A stretch of 64,000 nt of DNA from Pseudomonas putida (GTDB taxonomy: Bacteria; Pseudomonadota; Gammaproteobacteria; Pseudomonadales; Pseudomonadaceae), in contig NZ_MNAH01000002.1 in NCBI RefSeq assembly GCF_001976065.1, forward strand, positions 895,386 through 959,385, given 5' to 3'. Positions 46,761 to 55,578 of the stretch are shown here, piece by piece; the first letter of the stretch is position 1; the number at the start of each line of letters is the position of its first letter. Made by a program: the position numbers and the translations under genes. The notes beneath the pieces are model-generated. The model saw nothing but the letters and a program-made list of their open reading frames with translations. It was not told where the DNA came from and ran no database searches.

Positions 46761-47141
46761 GGATCACGGAGAAAAGATCGGGCGTGGTTACATGAAGGAC
46801 TATTGCCTACGTAGCGCTGGTTTGGCACCTGTATAAAATGACAACTTTAGTGTCTCAATACGCCGTATTAGTATCTTTACCGGCCACACTTCGTCTGCGG
46901 TCTCAAATTGGACTCGGACAAATTTGGTATTTGTGTTCAGCCATCCATTTGTATCAGGCATTGCGCGAACAGCTGTTGGATCGGCTGTGTGCGCTGGCTA
47001 TAACGAATAAAGGTTTTCAGTTCCCGTAGCATAACGGTTCCAGTTGATAGAAATAGTTTGAGCTCGACGCAAGAATTATCGTCTTTCAATCAAAAATCAC
47101 GGAGCTAAACTCGGTCTGTATCCACAGTCGAGGCACATCCG
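46761..47141. other. 381-base AT-richer gap
   Basis: No convincing gene. A 63-codon plus-strand frame (46838-47029) lacks a ribosome binding site and recognisable features; I treat it as chance or a remnant. The last ~80 bases should hold the promoter of the VOC gene. G+C is below that of the window in general. Confidence 0.6.
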
Positions 47142-47567
47142 ATGCAACTCTCTCCTTTTCACTTGGCCATCCCGGTCTACGACCTGACGGCCGCTCGGAA
47201 TTTCTATGGCCATGTGTTCGGCCTCGAAGAAGGTCGCTCCAGCGATCATTGGGTCGATTTCAACTTTTTCGGCCATCAGCTGGTCATTCACCTGGCGCCG
47301 AAAAACGCCTCTCAAGAAGCGGCGCACACCAACGCTGTCGACGGTCATGACGTGCCTGTGCCGCATTTCGGCGTGGTGTTGGGGATGGCGGAGTGGGAAG
47401 CGTTGGCCGAGCGGCTGAAGGCATTGGAGACGCGTTTTGTGATCGAGCCGGGGATTCGCTTTCAGGGGCTGGTGGGTGAACAGGCGACGATGTTTCTGTT
47501 CGATCCGTGCGGGAATGCGCTGGAATTCAAGGCGTTCAAGGATATTGGGCAGCTGTTTGCCAAATGA
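47142..47567 (+). CDS. VOC-family (glyoxalase/dioxygenase fold) protein
   Basis: 141 aa with two paired beta-alpha-beta-beta-beta modules. Metal-ligand candidates are His in FHLAIPVYD, His in VPHFGVV and Glu in GNALEFKAF, the typical H-H-E set. The substrate is unknown; similar small proteins are often annotated only as VOC proteins. Confidence 0.88.
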   Translation: MQLSPFHLAIPVYDLTAARNFYGHVFGLEEGRSSDHWVDFNFFGHQLVIHLAPKNASQEAAHTNAVDGHDVPVPHFGVVLGMAEWEALAERLKALETRFVIEPGIRFQGLVGEQATMFLFDPCGNALEFKAFKDIGQLFAK

Positions 47568-47602
47568 GTGGCGACTCAATAGGCCCGTCAATCAACGCTG
47601 AA

Positions 47603-48175
47603 CTAATGACCCAGCGCTTTTTCAACCTCAACCAGCAGCTCTTCAGCCGAACCATGAACTGTCGGGTCATGCTCGATCTGCCCGATACTGAAACGAATCT
47701 CATACCCGCGATGCGCAGTGGCCATGCGTTCATCGAGCATTTCCTCAAGCCGCGCCTTGACCGCCGCGATGTCCACGCCGCCAGAGCCTGTGAGCAAGGC
47801 CACGAAGGTTGCACCCTCCAGCCGCCCGATCACATCGCTTTCCCGAAAACCAATACGCAGCACGTCGGCAAAGGTTTTCAGTGCCTTGTCACCTTCGGTG
47901 CGACCGAACAGGTAGTTGATGCGCTTGAACTCGTCGAGGTTGAAGAACAGCAGCGTCGCCGGCCTGCCCAGATCATTGCAGGCCTCCAGGCCCAATTGAG
48001 CCAGGGCGATGAAACCGTGCCGGTTGGGCAGCAGCGTCATCTCGTCCATGCTCGCCATCTGCACCCCGATCAGCTCCTGCTCGGCCTTGCGGGCGAGATC
48101 GCGCAGCAGCTCGCGCTCCTGTTGTGGCGTCCCTGCACGTACACCTGGTTTGTGCGGTTTGCCTGAAATCAGCAT
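47603..48175 (-). CDS. GGDEF-domain protein with degenerate active site
   Basis: 190 aa with one GGDEF domain: MDEMTLLPNRHGF, LLFFNLDEFKRINYLFGRTEGD and ISFSIGQIE-like strands are present. The signature itself reads RLEGATFVALL, so GG(D/E)EF is lost and diguanylate cyclase activity is not expected. It may bind c-di-GMP or act as a scaffold. The ATG at 48175 (GGAG seven bases upstream) is preferred over 48187. No sensor domain is attached. Confidence 0.85.
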   Translation of the reverse strand: MLISGKPHKPGVRAGTPQQERELLRDLARKAEQELIGVQMASMDEMTLLPNRHGFIALAQLGLEACNDLGRPATLLFFNLDEFKRINYLFGRTEGDKALKTFADVLRIGFRESDVIGRLEGATFVALLTGSGGVDIAAVKARLEEMLDERMATAHRGYEIRFSIGQIEHDPTVHGSAEELLVEVEKALGH

Positions 48176-48249
48176 CACATACTCCATGGGTGGGTATGTT
48201 GTTTAGAGTCCTCGATACCGGGTTTGACTCCCTGTTTACGGGCCGTTGG

Positions 48250-48843
48250 TCAGCTACCCGCCACCGGGCACGGCCCACCGGCGTCCGCCCAGAGCTTGAA
48301 TTGGGTTACAAAAATGTCGTGGGGAACCGGCACCGGTGCGCGATTACCGCCCGGATTCCAGCCCCACAGCACCAGCTTGTCCTCGCTAACATGCTTGATC
48401 AGCGCGGCGAAATCGCGGTCGCCATTGCCCGCACGATCCTTGATCATGCTGCACAACATGTCCGGTGGCAGGCCGATCCAGGCCATTTTGTGCGCCGCCG
48501 GTGGCAGGCCCCAATGGGGAGCACCCGGCGGCGCATTGGCGCCGTAACTGGCCGGAGGGTTGGCCTCGGCATGGCAACTGGCGCAAGGCAGACCCGCCGC
48601 GCCCTTGCCGTCCATGCCACGCACGACGTTCATCGCGTGGGGTATGCCGGCATCGAACTGCAACGGCGCATCGCCGGGAATGTGGCAATTCTGGCAACGC
48701 GGGCTCTGGAAGACTTTCTGAACAGTATCGAACGCCTTCAAGGCTTCCCGGTCTTCGGCGAAGAGCTCTGTCGCATAGATGAACAGGCAGATCAGCAGGA
48801 CTGAACCGAGCACCCAATGATGTCGCCTCATCTCGCTTTTCAT
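48250..48843 (-). CDS. Diheme c-type cytochrome
   Basis: 197 aa with an N-terminal membrane anchor or signal peptide (HHWVLGSVLLICLFIYATEL) and two CxxCH haem sites (CQNCH and CASCH). Context is decisive: it starts one base after the large molybdenum subunit gene ends, so it is probably the electron acceptor of that enzyme, passing electrons to the respiratory chain. The ATG at 48843 is used. Confidence 0.88.
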   Translation of the reverse strand: MKSEMRRHHWVLGSVLLICLFIYATELFAEDREALKAFDTVQKVFQSPRCQNCHIPGDAPLQFDAGIPHAMNVVRGMDGKGAAGLPCASCHAEANPPASYGANAPPGAPHWGLPPAAHKMAWIGLPPDMLCSMIKDRAGNGDRDFAALIKHVSEDKLVLWGWNPGGNRAPVPVPHDIFVTQFKLWADAGGPCPVAGS

Positions 48844-48844
48844 C

Positions 48845-51019
48845 TCACACCCCCGACAATTGCAGCGGCAGCTCACGCAGACGCTGGCCGGTCAGGGCGT
48901 ACACCGCGTTGGCCACTGCCGGCGCCGTAGGCGGCACGCCCACCTCACCGATGCCGCCGGGTTTCTCGCTGCTGGGCAGGATATGCACTTCAACCAATGG
49001 CATCTCGTTGAGCCGCAGCACTTGGTAATCGTGGTAGTTGGATTGCACCACCCTGCCGTCCTTGATCGTCAGTTTGCTGTGTAAGGTGAAGCCCAGGCCG
49101 AAGGCGATGCACGACTCCATTTGCGCCGCGATGCTCTGCGGATTGACCGCAATCCCGCAGTCCACCGCACACACCACCCGATGCACACGGATCGCCAGGT
49201 TGTCCTGGGAAACTTCGGCGACCTGCGCCACATAGCTGCCAAATGACTCATGCACCGCCACGCCCAGGGCATGGCCGTCCGGCAGTGGCGCTTTCCAGTT
49301 AGCCTTCTCGACCGCCAGGTTCAACACCCCAAGATGCCGCGGATGCGCCTTGAGCAAGGTCCGTCGATATTCCACCGGGTCCTTGCCTGCCGCCGCGGCC
49401 AGCTCGTCGATCAGCGATTCCATAACGAAGGCGGTGTGGGTATGCCCCACCGAACGCAGCCACAACACGCTGATCCCGGTCTTGGGCGAATGCAGGTCCA
49501 CCTGATGATTGGCCATTCCCTGCAGATAGGGACTGTCCGCTACGCCCTCCACGGACGTCTTGTCGATGCCGTTCTTGACCATGGCGGCTTCGAGCGAGGT
49601 GCCGGCCATGATCGATTGTCCGACCAGCACGTGCTTCCACGCCAGCGGCAGGCCATCAGCGCCCAGGCCGACTCGCGCCTGGTGCAGGAACGCCGAGCGG
49701 TAATAGCCGCCGCGGATGTCATCCTCCCGTGCCCACACGGTTTTCACCGGCCCGCCCGCGGCTTTGGCGACCTGCACCGCTTCGGCGACGAAGTCCGAAG
49801 TCGGGTTGGCTCGCCGGCCGAAACCGCCGCCGAGGAACTCGGTGTGGATCTGCACCTGCTCGGGTTTGAGCCCGGTGATCTTGCCGGCGATCATCTGGTC
49901 CAGGGTCTGGAACTGCGTACCGGTCCAGATCTCGCATTTGTCCTGGGTGATGCTCACGGTGCAGTTGAGCGGTTCCATTGGCGCATGGGCCAGGTAGGGC
50001 ACGCTGTACTCGACGTCGATTGTCCTGGTCGCCTTGGCCAGCGCAGCCTGGGCATCGCCGGCCTGGCTGGCGGGCAGCCCGGGCGTGGCGGCGAGCTTGC
50101 GAAATTCCTCGAGCAATTGCTCACTGTCGAGCCCGCTGTTCGGCCCCAGGTCCCACTCGACGTGCAGCGCATCGCGCCCCAGTTTCGCCGCCCAATAGTG
50201 ATCGGCGATCACCGCCACGCCGGTCGGCACCTGCACCACTTTGTGCACGCCGGGTATCGCCAGCGCCTCGGCGCCTTCAAAGGATTTGACGCTGCCGCCG
50301 AACACGGGCGAGCGAGCGACCATCGCGGTCATCAGGCCGTCGAACTGCACGTCCATGCCGAATTTGGCGCGACCGGTGATTTTCTCCGGGGTATCCAGGC
50401 GCTTGGTGGGTTTGCCGATGATCTTCCAGTCCTTGGCTTCCTTGAGCTTGATCGACGCCGGGTCCGGCACTGGCAGCTTGCCGGCGTCATCGGCCAGTTC
50501 GCCATAGGTGGCGTGCTGGTCGCCGGCAATCACCACCCCCGACTCGGTGCGAATCGCCGAGGGCGCGACGTTGAAGCGCTTGGCCGCGGCCTCGACCAGC
50601 AGCAAGCGTGCCGCTGCACCGGCTTGGCGATAACGGTCGAACTCCATCCAGGTCGAGGTCGAGCCGCCGGTGATCTGCATGCCGCCGAAGCCCGCCAGGC
50701 CGTAATCGGTGGCCGACGCCGGTGCGTGTTCGACGCGGATTTTCGACCAGTCGGCGTCCAGTTCTTCGGCGATCAGCATGGTCAAGCCGGTCCAGATGCC
50801 CTGGCCCATTTCCGAATGGCCGAGCAACACCGTGACGCTGTTGTCATTGCCGATGCGCAGGAAGGCATTGGGGGCGAACACATTGCCCTGGTTCTCCGCG
50901 CCCAGGGCAAAACGATGGGCCCCGGGGATGACAAACGCCACCACCAGCCCGCCGCCCAGCACGGCACTGCCCTTGAGAAAACCACGACGCGACAGCGGAT
51001 CGATGCTGTTCATGGCCAT
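48845..51019 (-). CDS. Xanthine-oxidase-family molybdopterin subunit (IorB-like)
   Basis: 724 aa. Residues 1-40 hold a Tat signal (SRRGFLKGSAVLGGG), so the enzyme is periplasmic or membrane-attached. Molybdenum-cofactor motifs include LGHSEMGQGIWTGL, FLGGGFGRRANPTSDF and GIGEVGVPPTAPAVANA near the C-terminus, with the probable catalytic Glu in the last. This architecture is that of isoquinoline 1-oxidoreductase beta subunits and membrane aldehyde oxidases; the substrate is not determined by sequence. The start overlaps the stop of the 2Fe-2S subunit gene by one base. Confidence 0.9.
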   Translation of the reverse strand: MAMNSIDPLSRRGFLKGSAVLGGGLVVAFVIPGAHRFALGAENQGNVFAPNAFLRIGNDNSVTVLLGHSEMGQGIWTGLTMLIAEELDADWSKIRVEHAPASATDYGLAGFGGMQITGGSTSTWMEFDRYRQAGAAARLLLVEAAAKRFNVAPSAIRTESGVVIAGDQHATYGELADDAGKLPVPDPASIKLKEAKDWKIIGKPTKRLDTPEKITGRAKFGMDVQFDGLMTAMVARSPVFGGSVKSFEGAEALAIPGVHKVVQVPTGVAVIADHYWAAKLGRDALHVEWDLGPNSGLDSEQLLEEFRKLAATPGLPASQAGDAQAALAKATRTIDVEYSVPYLAHAPMEPLNCTVSITQDKCEIWTGTQFQTLDQMIAGKITGLKPEQVQIHTEFLGGGFGRRANPTSDFVAEAVQVAKAAGGPVKTVWAREDDIRGGYYRSAFLHQARVGLGADGLPLAWKHVLVGQSIMAGTSLEAAMVKNGIDKTSVEGVADSPYLQGMANHQVDLHSPKTGISVLWLRSVGHTHTAFVMESLIDELAAAAGKDPVEYRRTLLKAHPRHLGVLNLAVEKANWKAPLPDGHALGVAVHESFGSYVAQVAEVSQDNLAIRVHRVVCAVDCGIAVNPQSIAAQMESCIAFGLGFTLHSKLTIKDGRVVQSNYHDYQVLRLNEMPLVEVHILPSSEKPGGIGEVGVPPTAPAVANAVYALTGQRLRELPLQLSGV

Positions 51020-51474
51020 CAACCCAGTTGGGCCGCGCGCTTGACCGCGGCGCGGATTCTTGGATAGGTGCCGCAACGACAGATATTGCCTGACAGCGCC
51101 TGGTCGATATCGCTGTCGGTCGGTTGCGGAATCTTCGCCAACAAGGCCGCCGCCGACATGATCTGCCCGGACTGGCAGTAACCGCACTGCACCACGTCGA
51201 GTTCGGCCCAGGCCTGCTGCACCGGGTGCGAACCATCGGTAGACAGGCCTTCGATGGTGAGGATTTTCTGCCCATGGGCCACGGCCGTGGCGGGCGTGAT
51301 ACAGGAGCGCAAAGGCGTGCCGTCGATGTGCACAGTGCAGGCACCGCACTGGGCCATGCCACAGCCAAACTTGGTGCCGGTCAGGTGCGCGACATCGCGC
51401 AGGACCCAGAGCAGCGGCATGTCCGCGGGGACATCCAGCTCCTGGTCCTTGCCATTGATGTTCAGGGTCAGCAT
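51019..51474 (-). CDS. 2Fe-2S subunit of the molybdenum hydroxylase (IorA-like)
   Basis: 151 aa with two [2Fe-2S] domains: a plant-type site ([14 protein letters not shown] ... RSC) and an all-helical site ([11 protein letters not shown] ... CRCGTYPRI). Transfers electrons from the Mo cofactor of the large subunit to the diheme cytochrome encoded downstream. The ATG at 51474 is used; no signal peptide, so it is presumably exported with the Tat-bearing subunit. Confidence 0.93.
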   Translation of the reverse strand: MLTLNINGKDQELDVPADMPLLWVLRDVAHLTGTKFGCGMAQCGACTVHIDGTPLRSCITPATAVAHGQKILTIEGLSTDGSHPVQQAWAELDVVQCGYCQSGQIMSAAALLAKIPQPTDSDIDQALSGNICRCGTYPRIRAAVKRAAQLG

Positions 51475-51845
51475 TGCGAAGGTCCTCAGACGCACGGGGT
51501 CCTGAAGTGGGCGCCGCTGTGGCGATCAAGAACCTACGCGCGCCTTGGGGTTATCCCTACAGCTAAGCGCAAATTGCCAGGCAGGCCGGGGTGTATCGAC
51601 CACCGGTCACTAAACCCGCCTGATTTGCCGATAAAGGCGTCCATCTCTCGCTGCCGCCCCCGATCCACTGTAGGAGCTGGCTTGCCAGCGAAGAGGCCAG
51701 AAAGCCCAGTGCAATATTCGAGGACGCCTTCGCCGGCAAGCCGGCTCCTACAGGTCCGAGGCGACCACGGGTTCAACGCCCTGCGCAACATAGTGTAGGA
51801 GCCGGCTTGCTGCGGGCGGCGTTCCGACAATGGGGCCGCGGGCTC
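51475..51845. other. Gap with REP-type elements
   Basis: 371 bases that hold the promoter of the molybdenum hydroxylase operon and three TAGGAGC-type REP copies (51670-51752 as a pair, 51794-51850). No gene is seen. Confidence 0.75.
51670..51752. repeat. TAGGAGC-type REP pair
   Basis: TGTAGGAGCTGGCTTGCCAG and the inverted CCGGCAAGCCGGCTCCTACA about 44 bases apart, with GCGAA/TTCGCC inner ends. Confidence 0.85.
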
Positions 51846-51850
51846 CTACA
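51794..51850. repeat. TAGGAGC-type REP element overlapping the nnrS stop
   Basis: TGTAGGAGCCGGCTTGCTGC ... GCGGGCTCCTACA. The stop codon of the NnrS gene (51846-51848) is formed by the outer arm of this element. Confidence 0.75.
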
Positions 51851-53003
51851 CCCGGGGCCTTAGCAAAATTGAGGTGTAGCCCACCAGAAACAACCCAAAC
51901 GCAACACACCAAAACAACGCCGACACCCCCACCCCCAATCCGGAGAACGGCACCAGCAACACCCGCGCCCCCCCTGCGATCAACACCAGGGCAAACCCCG
52001 TGACGATGGCTTTCGACGGCTGCAGCACCCGACCGGTATGCCCAAGACTCACCCGGGCGATCATCGCCAGAATCAACCCGCCAATGCCGCCCACCGCCAG
52101 CGAGTGGGTGGCCAGGCTCTGTTGTGGCATCAGGCCGGCGTGCCACAGCGCCATGGCAAACACCGCCACCACCAGCCAGGTATACGACAGATAAAGCGAC
52201 CACAACAGCGGCACGCGCCAGAGGCCGCGGTCATGCCAGCGCCAGAGGCGTAGCAGGTGCAGACTGCCGATCAACACAAACAACGCCGCCAGCCAGGGTC
52301 TGGGCTGGTCATTCAAACCGGCGGCAAACGTCAGCGCGGCCAGCAACCCGCTCACCAGCAGCACCCGGGTGGGCAATGGATTGGCCGCAGGCGTTGCGGA
52401 ACGATTCAAGCCGCGCTGGATGAAGAACGGGATTACTCGCCCGCCAATCACGCTCATCAGCGCGCCGACCAGCCACAAGGCCGCCAACACACCACGCCGC
52501 TGCAAACCCGCGTCATCGGCCCAGAGTCCCCACAACGTCATGACCTGGCAGCCGGCCAGCAAGGTGATCATCAGCAGGATCGGATAGTTGTCGCGCTTGC
52601 CAGCGGCCACCAGGTCACGCCCCAGCGCCCAGGCCAGCAACGGCAAAAAAGGCAACTGCACAAGCAGCAACCCTGCAGGAGCTATCGGCAGCACCCAGGC
52701 CAGTCGCGCGAGCAGCCAGACCAGCACCAGCCCGATCAGCGGCCAGCCCTTGAGCCCCGGGCGAGCGGTCCAGTTCGGCACCGCCGTCAGCAGGAAGCCG
52801 GCGATGATGGCCGCGGCGAACCCGAACGGCATTTCGTGCCGGTGCCAGGCGAGCATGCCGCCCACCGGATGCGCGCCGGGCAAGCGGCCGTATAACCACA
52901 GGGCCCAGATCGCCACCGCCACAGCGGCAAACGCGGCACCTGCGAGAAAGAACGGGCGAAAACCGAGACTGAAGACCGGAGCAGCAGCCAGTTTGCGCAT
53001 CAT
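51846..53003 (-). CDS. NnrS-family haem/copper membrane protein
   Basis: 385 aa polytopic protein with about twelve hydrophobic segments. NnrS proteins belong to the nitric-oxide stress response of many proteobacteria and bind haem and copper. Conserved-looking motifs are FSLGFRPFFLAGA near the start, WHRHEMPFGFAAAIIAGFLLTAVPNWT, and GGRVIPFF. No nir or nor genes are nearby. The start overlaps the stop of the small upstream membrane protein gene as ATGA. Confidence 0.88.
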   Translation of the reverse strand: MMRKLAAAPVFSLGFRPFFLAGAAFAAVAVAIWALWLYGRLPGAHPVGGMLAWHRHEMPFGFAAAIIAGFLLTAVPNWTARPGLKGWPLIGLVLVWLLARLAWVLPIAPAGLLLVQLPFLPLLAWALGRDLVAAGKRDNYPILLMITLLAGCQVMTLWGLWADDAGLQRRGVLAALWLVGALMSVIGGRVIPFFIQRGLNRSATPAANPLPTRVLLVSGLLAALTFAAGLNDQPRPWLAALFVLIGSLHLLRLWRWHDRGLWRVPLLWSLYLSYTWLVVAVFAMALWHAGLMPQQSLATHSLAVGGIGGLILAMIARVSLGHTGRVLQPSKAIVTGFALVLIAGGARVLLVPFSGLGVGVSALFWCVAFGLFLVGYTSILLRPRV

Positions 53004-53248
53004 GCCAGCGCCACACGTTGAGGTTTACTCAACCGGTGCTGGGCCAGCAGGCGCATGACGTAGCCGATCTTCAACAGGGTCGGCCCGACGATGGTCATGG
53101 CGTGCAACGACACCAGCGCCATGATCGACAGATAACCGGCATACAGGTAGGCGCCGTAGATGCCTGCGAGCAACATCGCCAGGCCAACGCCGAGCACGCG
53201 AGTGGAAAGGTGCAAGACTTTCTGGGGATTGCAGAAGAAGTGGAACAT
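53000..53248 (-). CDS. Small membrane protein upstream of nnrS
   Basis: 82 aa with two hydrophobic stretches (VLGVGLAMLLAGIYGAYLYA and LSIMALVSLHAMTIVGPTLL). Coupled to nnrS by a four-base overlap, so probably in the same membrane system. Function unknown; small proteins in this position are sometimes annotated as transmembrane sensors. Confidence 0.75.
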   Translation of the reverse strand: MFHFFCNPQKVLHLSTRVLGVGLAMLLAGIYGAYLYAGYLSIMALVSLHAMTIVGPTLLKIGYVMRLLAQHRLSKPQRVALA

Positions 53249-53307
53249 TTCCCGTACTCCTGAAGCAGTTCAGTTGTACGTTGGCTGTATCAAGTGTCGT
53301 GCCAGAT

Positions 53308-53324
53308 ATTTGCCCCTTGCAAAT
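53308..53324. promoter_or_regulatory. Possible operator upstream of the nnrS operon
   Basis: ATTTGC-N5-GCAAAT inverted repeat about 60 bases upstream of the small membrane gene. It does not match the FNR/ANR (TTGAT-N4-ATCAA) pattern, so the regulator is unknown. Confidence 0.3.
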
Positions 53325-53513
53325 CAGCCATCTAAGCCTGTACGGGTCATAACGACTCGCACCCAACAGAGTCAATATGACCCACAAGGCAGTCACTTCG
53401 ACAACACCCTGTAGGAAATCCTTACACACTCGGCGATCTACGGCACGGCCAGACTGCCTCAGGCTAGCTACGCTGATAGTCCAGCATGCCAAAACCTGCC
53501 AAGGAGACCCGCC

Positions 53514-54017
53514 ATGCTACATATGCAAAAACTCACACCTTGCCTCTGGTTCGATGGTCAGGCCGAAGAGGCCGCAAAGTTTTACTGTGCGATCTTCGAT
53601 CACGCGAAAATCACCGCCATCACTCACTACGGCGAGGCCGGGAAGGAGTTCCACGGCCGGGAAGTCGGTTCGGTCATGACGGTCAGTTTCGAACTCGATG
53701 GGCAAACGTTCACGGGTCTTAACGGTGGCCCGAACTTCACCTTCAACGAAGCGATCTCGTTCCAGGTCAACTGCCAGACTCAGGAAGAAGTCGACCACTT
53801 CTGGGGACGCCTGTCCGCCGGCGGGCCGGTCGAGGCCCAGCAATGCGGCTGGCTGAAGGATAAATTCGGCGTGTCCTGGCAAATCTTCCCGGTAGCGATG
53901 ATGGAGATGATCAAGGACCCCGACACGACAAAATCCCAGCGCGCCATGCTGGCGATGATGCACATGAAAAAACTTGATATCGCCGAACTGCAACGAGCCT
54001 TCAACGGCGAGAGCTAA
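53514..54017 (+). CDS. PhnB-like VOC-family protein
   Basis: 167 aa of the 3-demethylubiquinone methyltransferase-like/PhnB branch of the VOC fold (TPCLWFDGQAEEAAKFYCAI start, then FNEAISFQVNCQTQEEVDHF and KDKFGVSWQIFPVAMMEM). No methyltransferase motif is present, so despite the common domain name it is probably not a methyltransferase. AAGGAG with seven-base spacing fixes the ATG. The AraC gene follows 31 bases later on the same strand. Confidence 0.9.
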   Translation: MLHMQKLTPCLWFDGQAEEAAKFYCAIFDHAKITAITHYGEAGKEFHGREVGSVMTVSFELDGQTFTGLNGGPNFTFNEAISFQVNCQTQEEVDHFWGRLSAGGPVEAQQCGWLKDKFGVSWQIFPVAMMEMIKDPDTTKSQRAMLAMMHMKKLDIAELQRAFNGES

Positions 54018-54048
54018 TACACTGTGGCTGACCAGCCAAGGATTGACC

Positions 54049-54882
54049 ATGAAGTTCGCAACGCCCAGGGACACCGACAAGGCCCCACGCTTCTGGCGCG
54101 ATGACGCCCTGCCCTTCATCGAAGCCCGCTCCATCGCCGACGGGCGCGAGGTCTGTTACACCCGGCATGCCCACGAGCACTTTTCCATCGGTGCGATCAC
54201 CGCCGGGCGCAGCACCTATGTCCATGAGCACTCGCACTTCGAGGTGTGTGCCGGCACGGTGGTGCTGATGAACCCCGGTGATGTCCACGCCTGCAATCCG
54301 ATCGACGATCAGCCCTGGTCGTACCTGATGCTGTATGTCGACACCGCCTGGCTCACCGACTTGCAGCATCAGCTCGGGTTCAGTGACGACCTGGCGTTTC
54401 GCCGGTTCGCGGTCACCCATACCGCCGCCCCTGATCTGTTCGTTGGCTTGAAGGCGTTGTATCAGGTGCTGGTCGATGGGCAGCAAGACGTATTGCACAA
54501 GCAGAGCGCCGCGGTGGAGTTTTTCACCGAGGTGCAGCTTGGACTGAACCCGGCCGAACAACCGCTTCGCGAGCCCAACTTCAAGCTCGAGCGCGCCGCC
54601 GATTTCATCCGCGAGCACTGCACGCAAATGCTCAAGCTCGAAGACATCTGCGAAGCAGCGCAGTTGTCGTCGTCCTACCTGATCCGCGCCTTCAAGCAGC
54701 ATTACGGCATGACGCCCCACGCCTTCCTGGTCAACCGGCGCATCCAGTTCGCCCGGGATCAATTGCGCAATGGCAAGCTGATCGCCGACGTGGCGCTGGA
54801 AGCGGGGTTTGCCGATCAGGCGCATTTTCAACGGGCGTTCAAGCAGCATCTGGCGGCAACGCCAGGGCAGTATCGCGGTTAA
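54049..54882 (+). CDS. AraC-family transcriptional regulator
   Basis: 277 aa. N-terminal cupin-like sensing domain (TRHAHEHFSIGAITAGRSTY, VLMNPGDVHACNP) and a C-terminal double helix-turn-helix (LEDICEAAQLSSSYLIRAFK, LIADVALEAGFADQAHFQRA). This domain order is common in regulators of amino-acid exporters; a LysE-type exporter gene lies just downstream in the opposite direction and is a candidate target. The ATG at 54049 is used. Confidence 0.88.
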   Translation: MKFATPRDTDKAPRFWRDDALPFIEARSIADGREVCYTRHAHEHFSIGAITAGRSTYVHEHSHFEVCAGTVVLMNPGDVHACNPIDDQPWSYLMLYVDTAWLTDLQHQLGFSDDLAFRRFAVTHTAAPDLFVGLKALYQVLVDGQQDVLHKQSAAVEFFTEVQLGLNPAEQPLREPNFKLERAADFIREHCTQMLKLEDICEAAQLSSSYLIRAFKQHYGMTPHAFLVNRRIQFARDQLRNGKLIADVALEAGFADQAHFQRAFKQHLAATPGQYRG

Positions 54883-54909
54883 GCCACACTGCTATCTTCC
54901 GGCCGGCTC

Positions 54910-55497
54910 CTACGGCACCAACAAATACACCGCACTCACCGCCAGCAGCGACGCCATGCCCCGATTGAACCAGCGCATGCCCGCCGGGTTGTTCAGGTAG
55001 CCGCGCAAGAACGTGCCGGCGTAGGCCCAGCAACCCACCGACAGGTAGCAGATCACCAGGTACACCGCCGCGAACTGCCATACCAGGCGGGCCTCGCCGT
55101 CGGCGACGAACGCGCCCATGCCGGCCACGCAGGCCAGCCAGGCTTTCGGGTTGAGCCATTGCATCACCGCGCCGTAGAGCATCGACGGCGCGCGCTCCGC
55201 GTCCTTTGCCTGCAGTTGCCCATCGTCAGCGGCCAGCTTGAACGCCATGTACAACAGGAACGCCACCCCCGCCCACTGCACCACCTGGGTCATTGCCGGC
55301 CACAGCAGCAACAGCTCATGCAACCCCAGCCCCATCAGCACCAGCAGTAACACGAACCCCAACGTCGCCCCGGCCACATGGCGCTGACTGGCGCGAAATC
55401 CGAAGCGTGCTCCGGAACCCAGGGCCACGATATTCACCGGCCCCGGCGTGATGGAAGCGGCCAACGCAAACGCCGCCATGGACATGATCAAACTCAT
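54910..55497 (-). CDS. LysE-family amino-acid exporter
   Basis: 195 aa with about six hydrophobic segments and the family start SITPGPVNIVALGSGARFGF. The ATG at 55497 follows AGGTGTGCAA. Convergent with the AraC gene. Substrate unknown. Confidence 0.88.
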   Translation of the reverse strand: MSLIMSMAAFALAASITPGPVNIVALGSGARFGFRASQRHVAGATLGFVLLLVLMGLGLHELLLLWPAMTQVVQWAGVAFLLYMAFKLAADDGQLQAKDAERAPSMLYGAVMQWLNPKAWLACVAGMGAFVADGEARLVWQFAAVYLVICYLSVGCWAYAGTFLRGYLNNPAGMRWFNRGMASLLAVSAVYLLVP

Positions 55498-55578
55498 TTG
55501 CACACCTGCTCAGTCTATTGAACCAGGCGCCAATGTAAGGAGCCCCGGGCTGCACGTATTGAAGAAAACTGCCCTGGG

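Noticed and set aside
46838..47029. 63-codon plus-strand frame in the AT-richer gap
   Set aside because: No ribosome binding site, signal peptide or recognisable domain; composition does not favour coding.
53308..53324. ANR/DNR box for the nnrS operon
   Set aside because: The palindrome ATTTGC-N5-GCAAAT does not fit TTGAT-N4-ATCAA; kept only as an unassigned possible operator.
53514..54017. Ubiquinone-biosynthesis methyltransferase
   Set aside because: The domain name suggests it, but the protein is a small VOC-fold protein without SAM-binding motifs.
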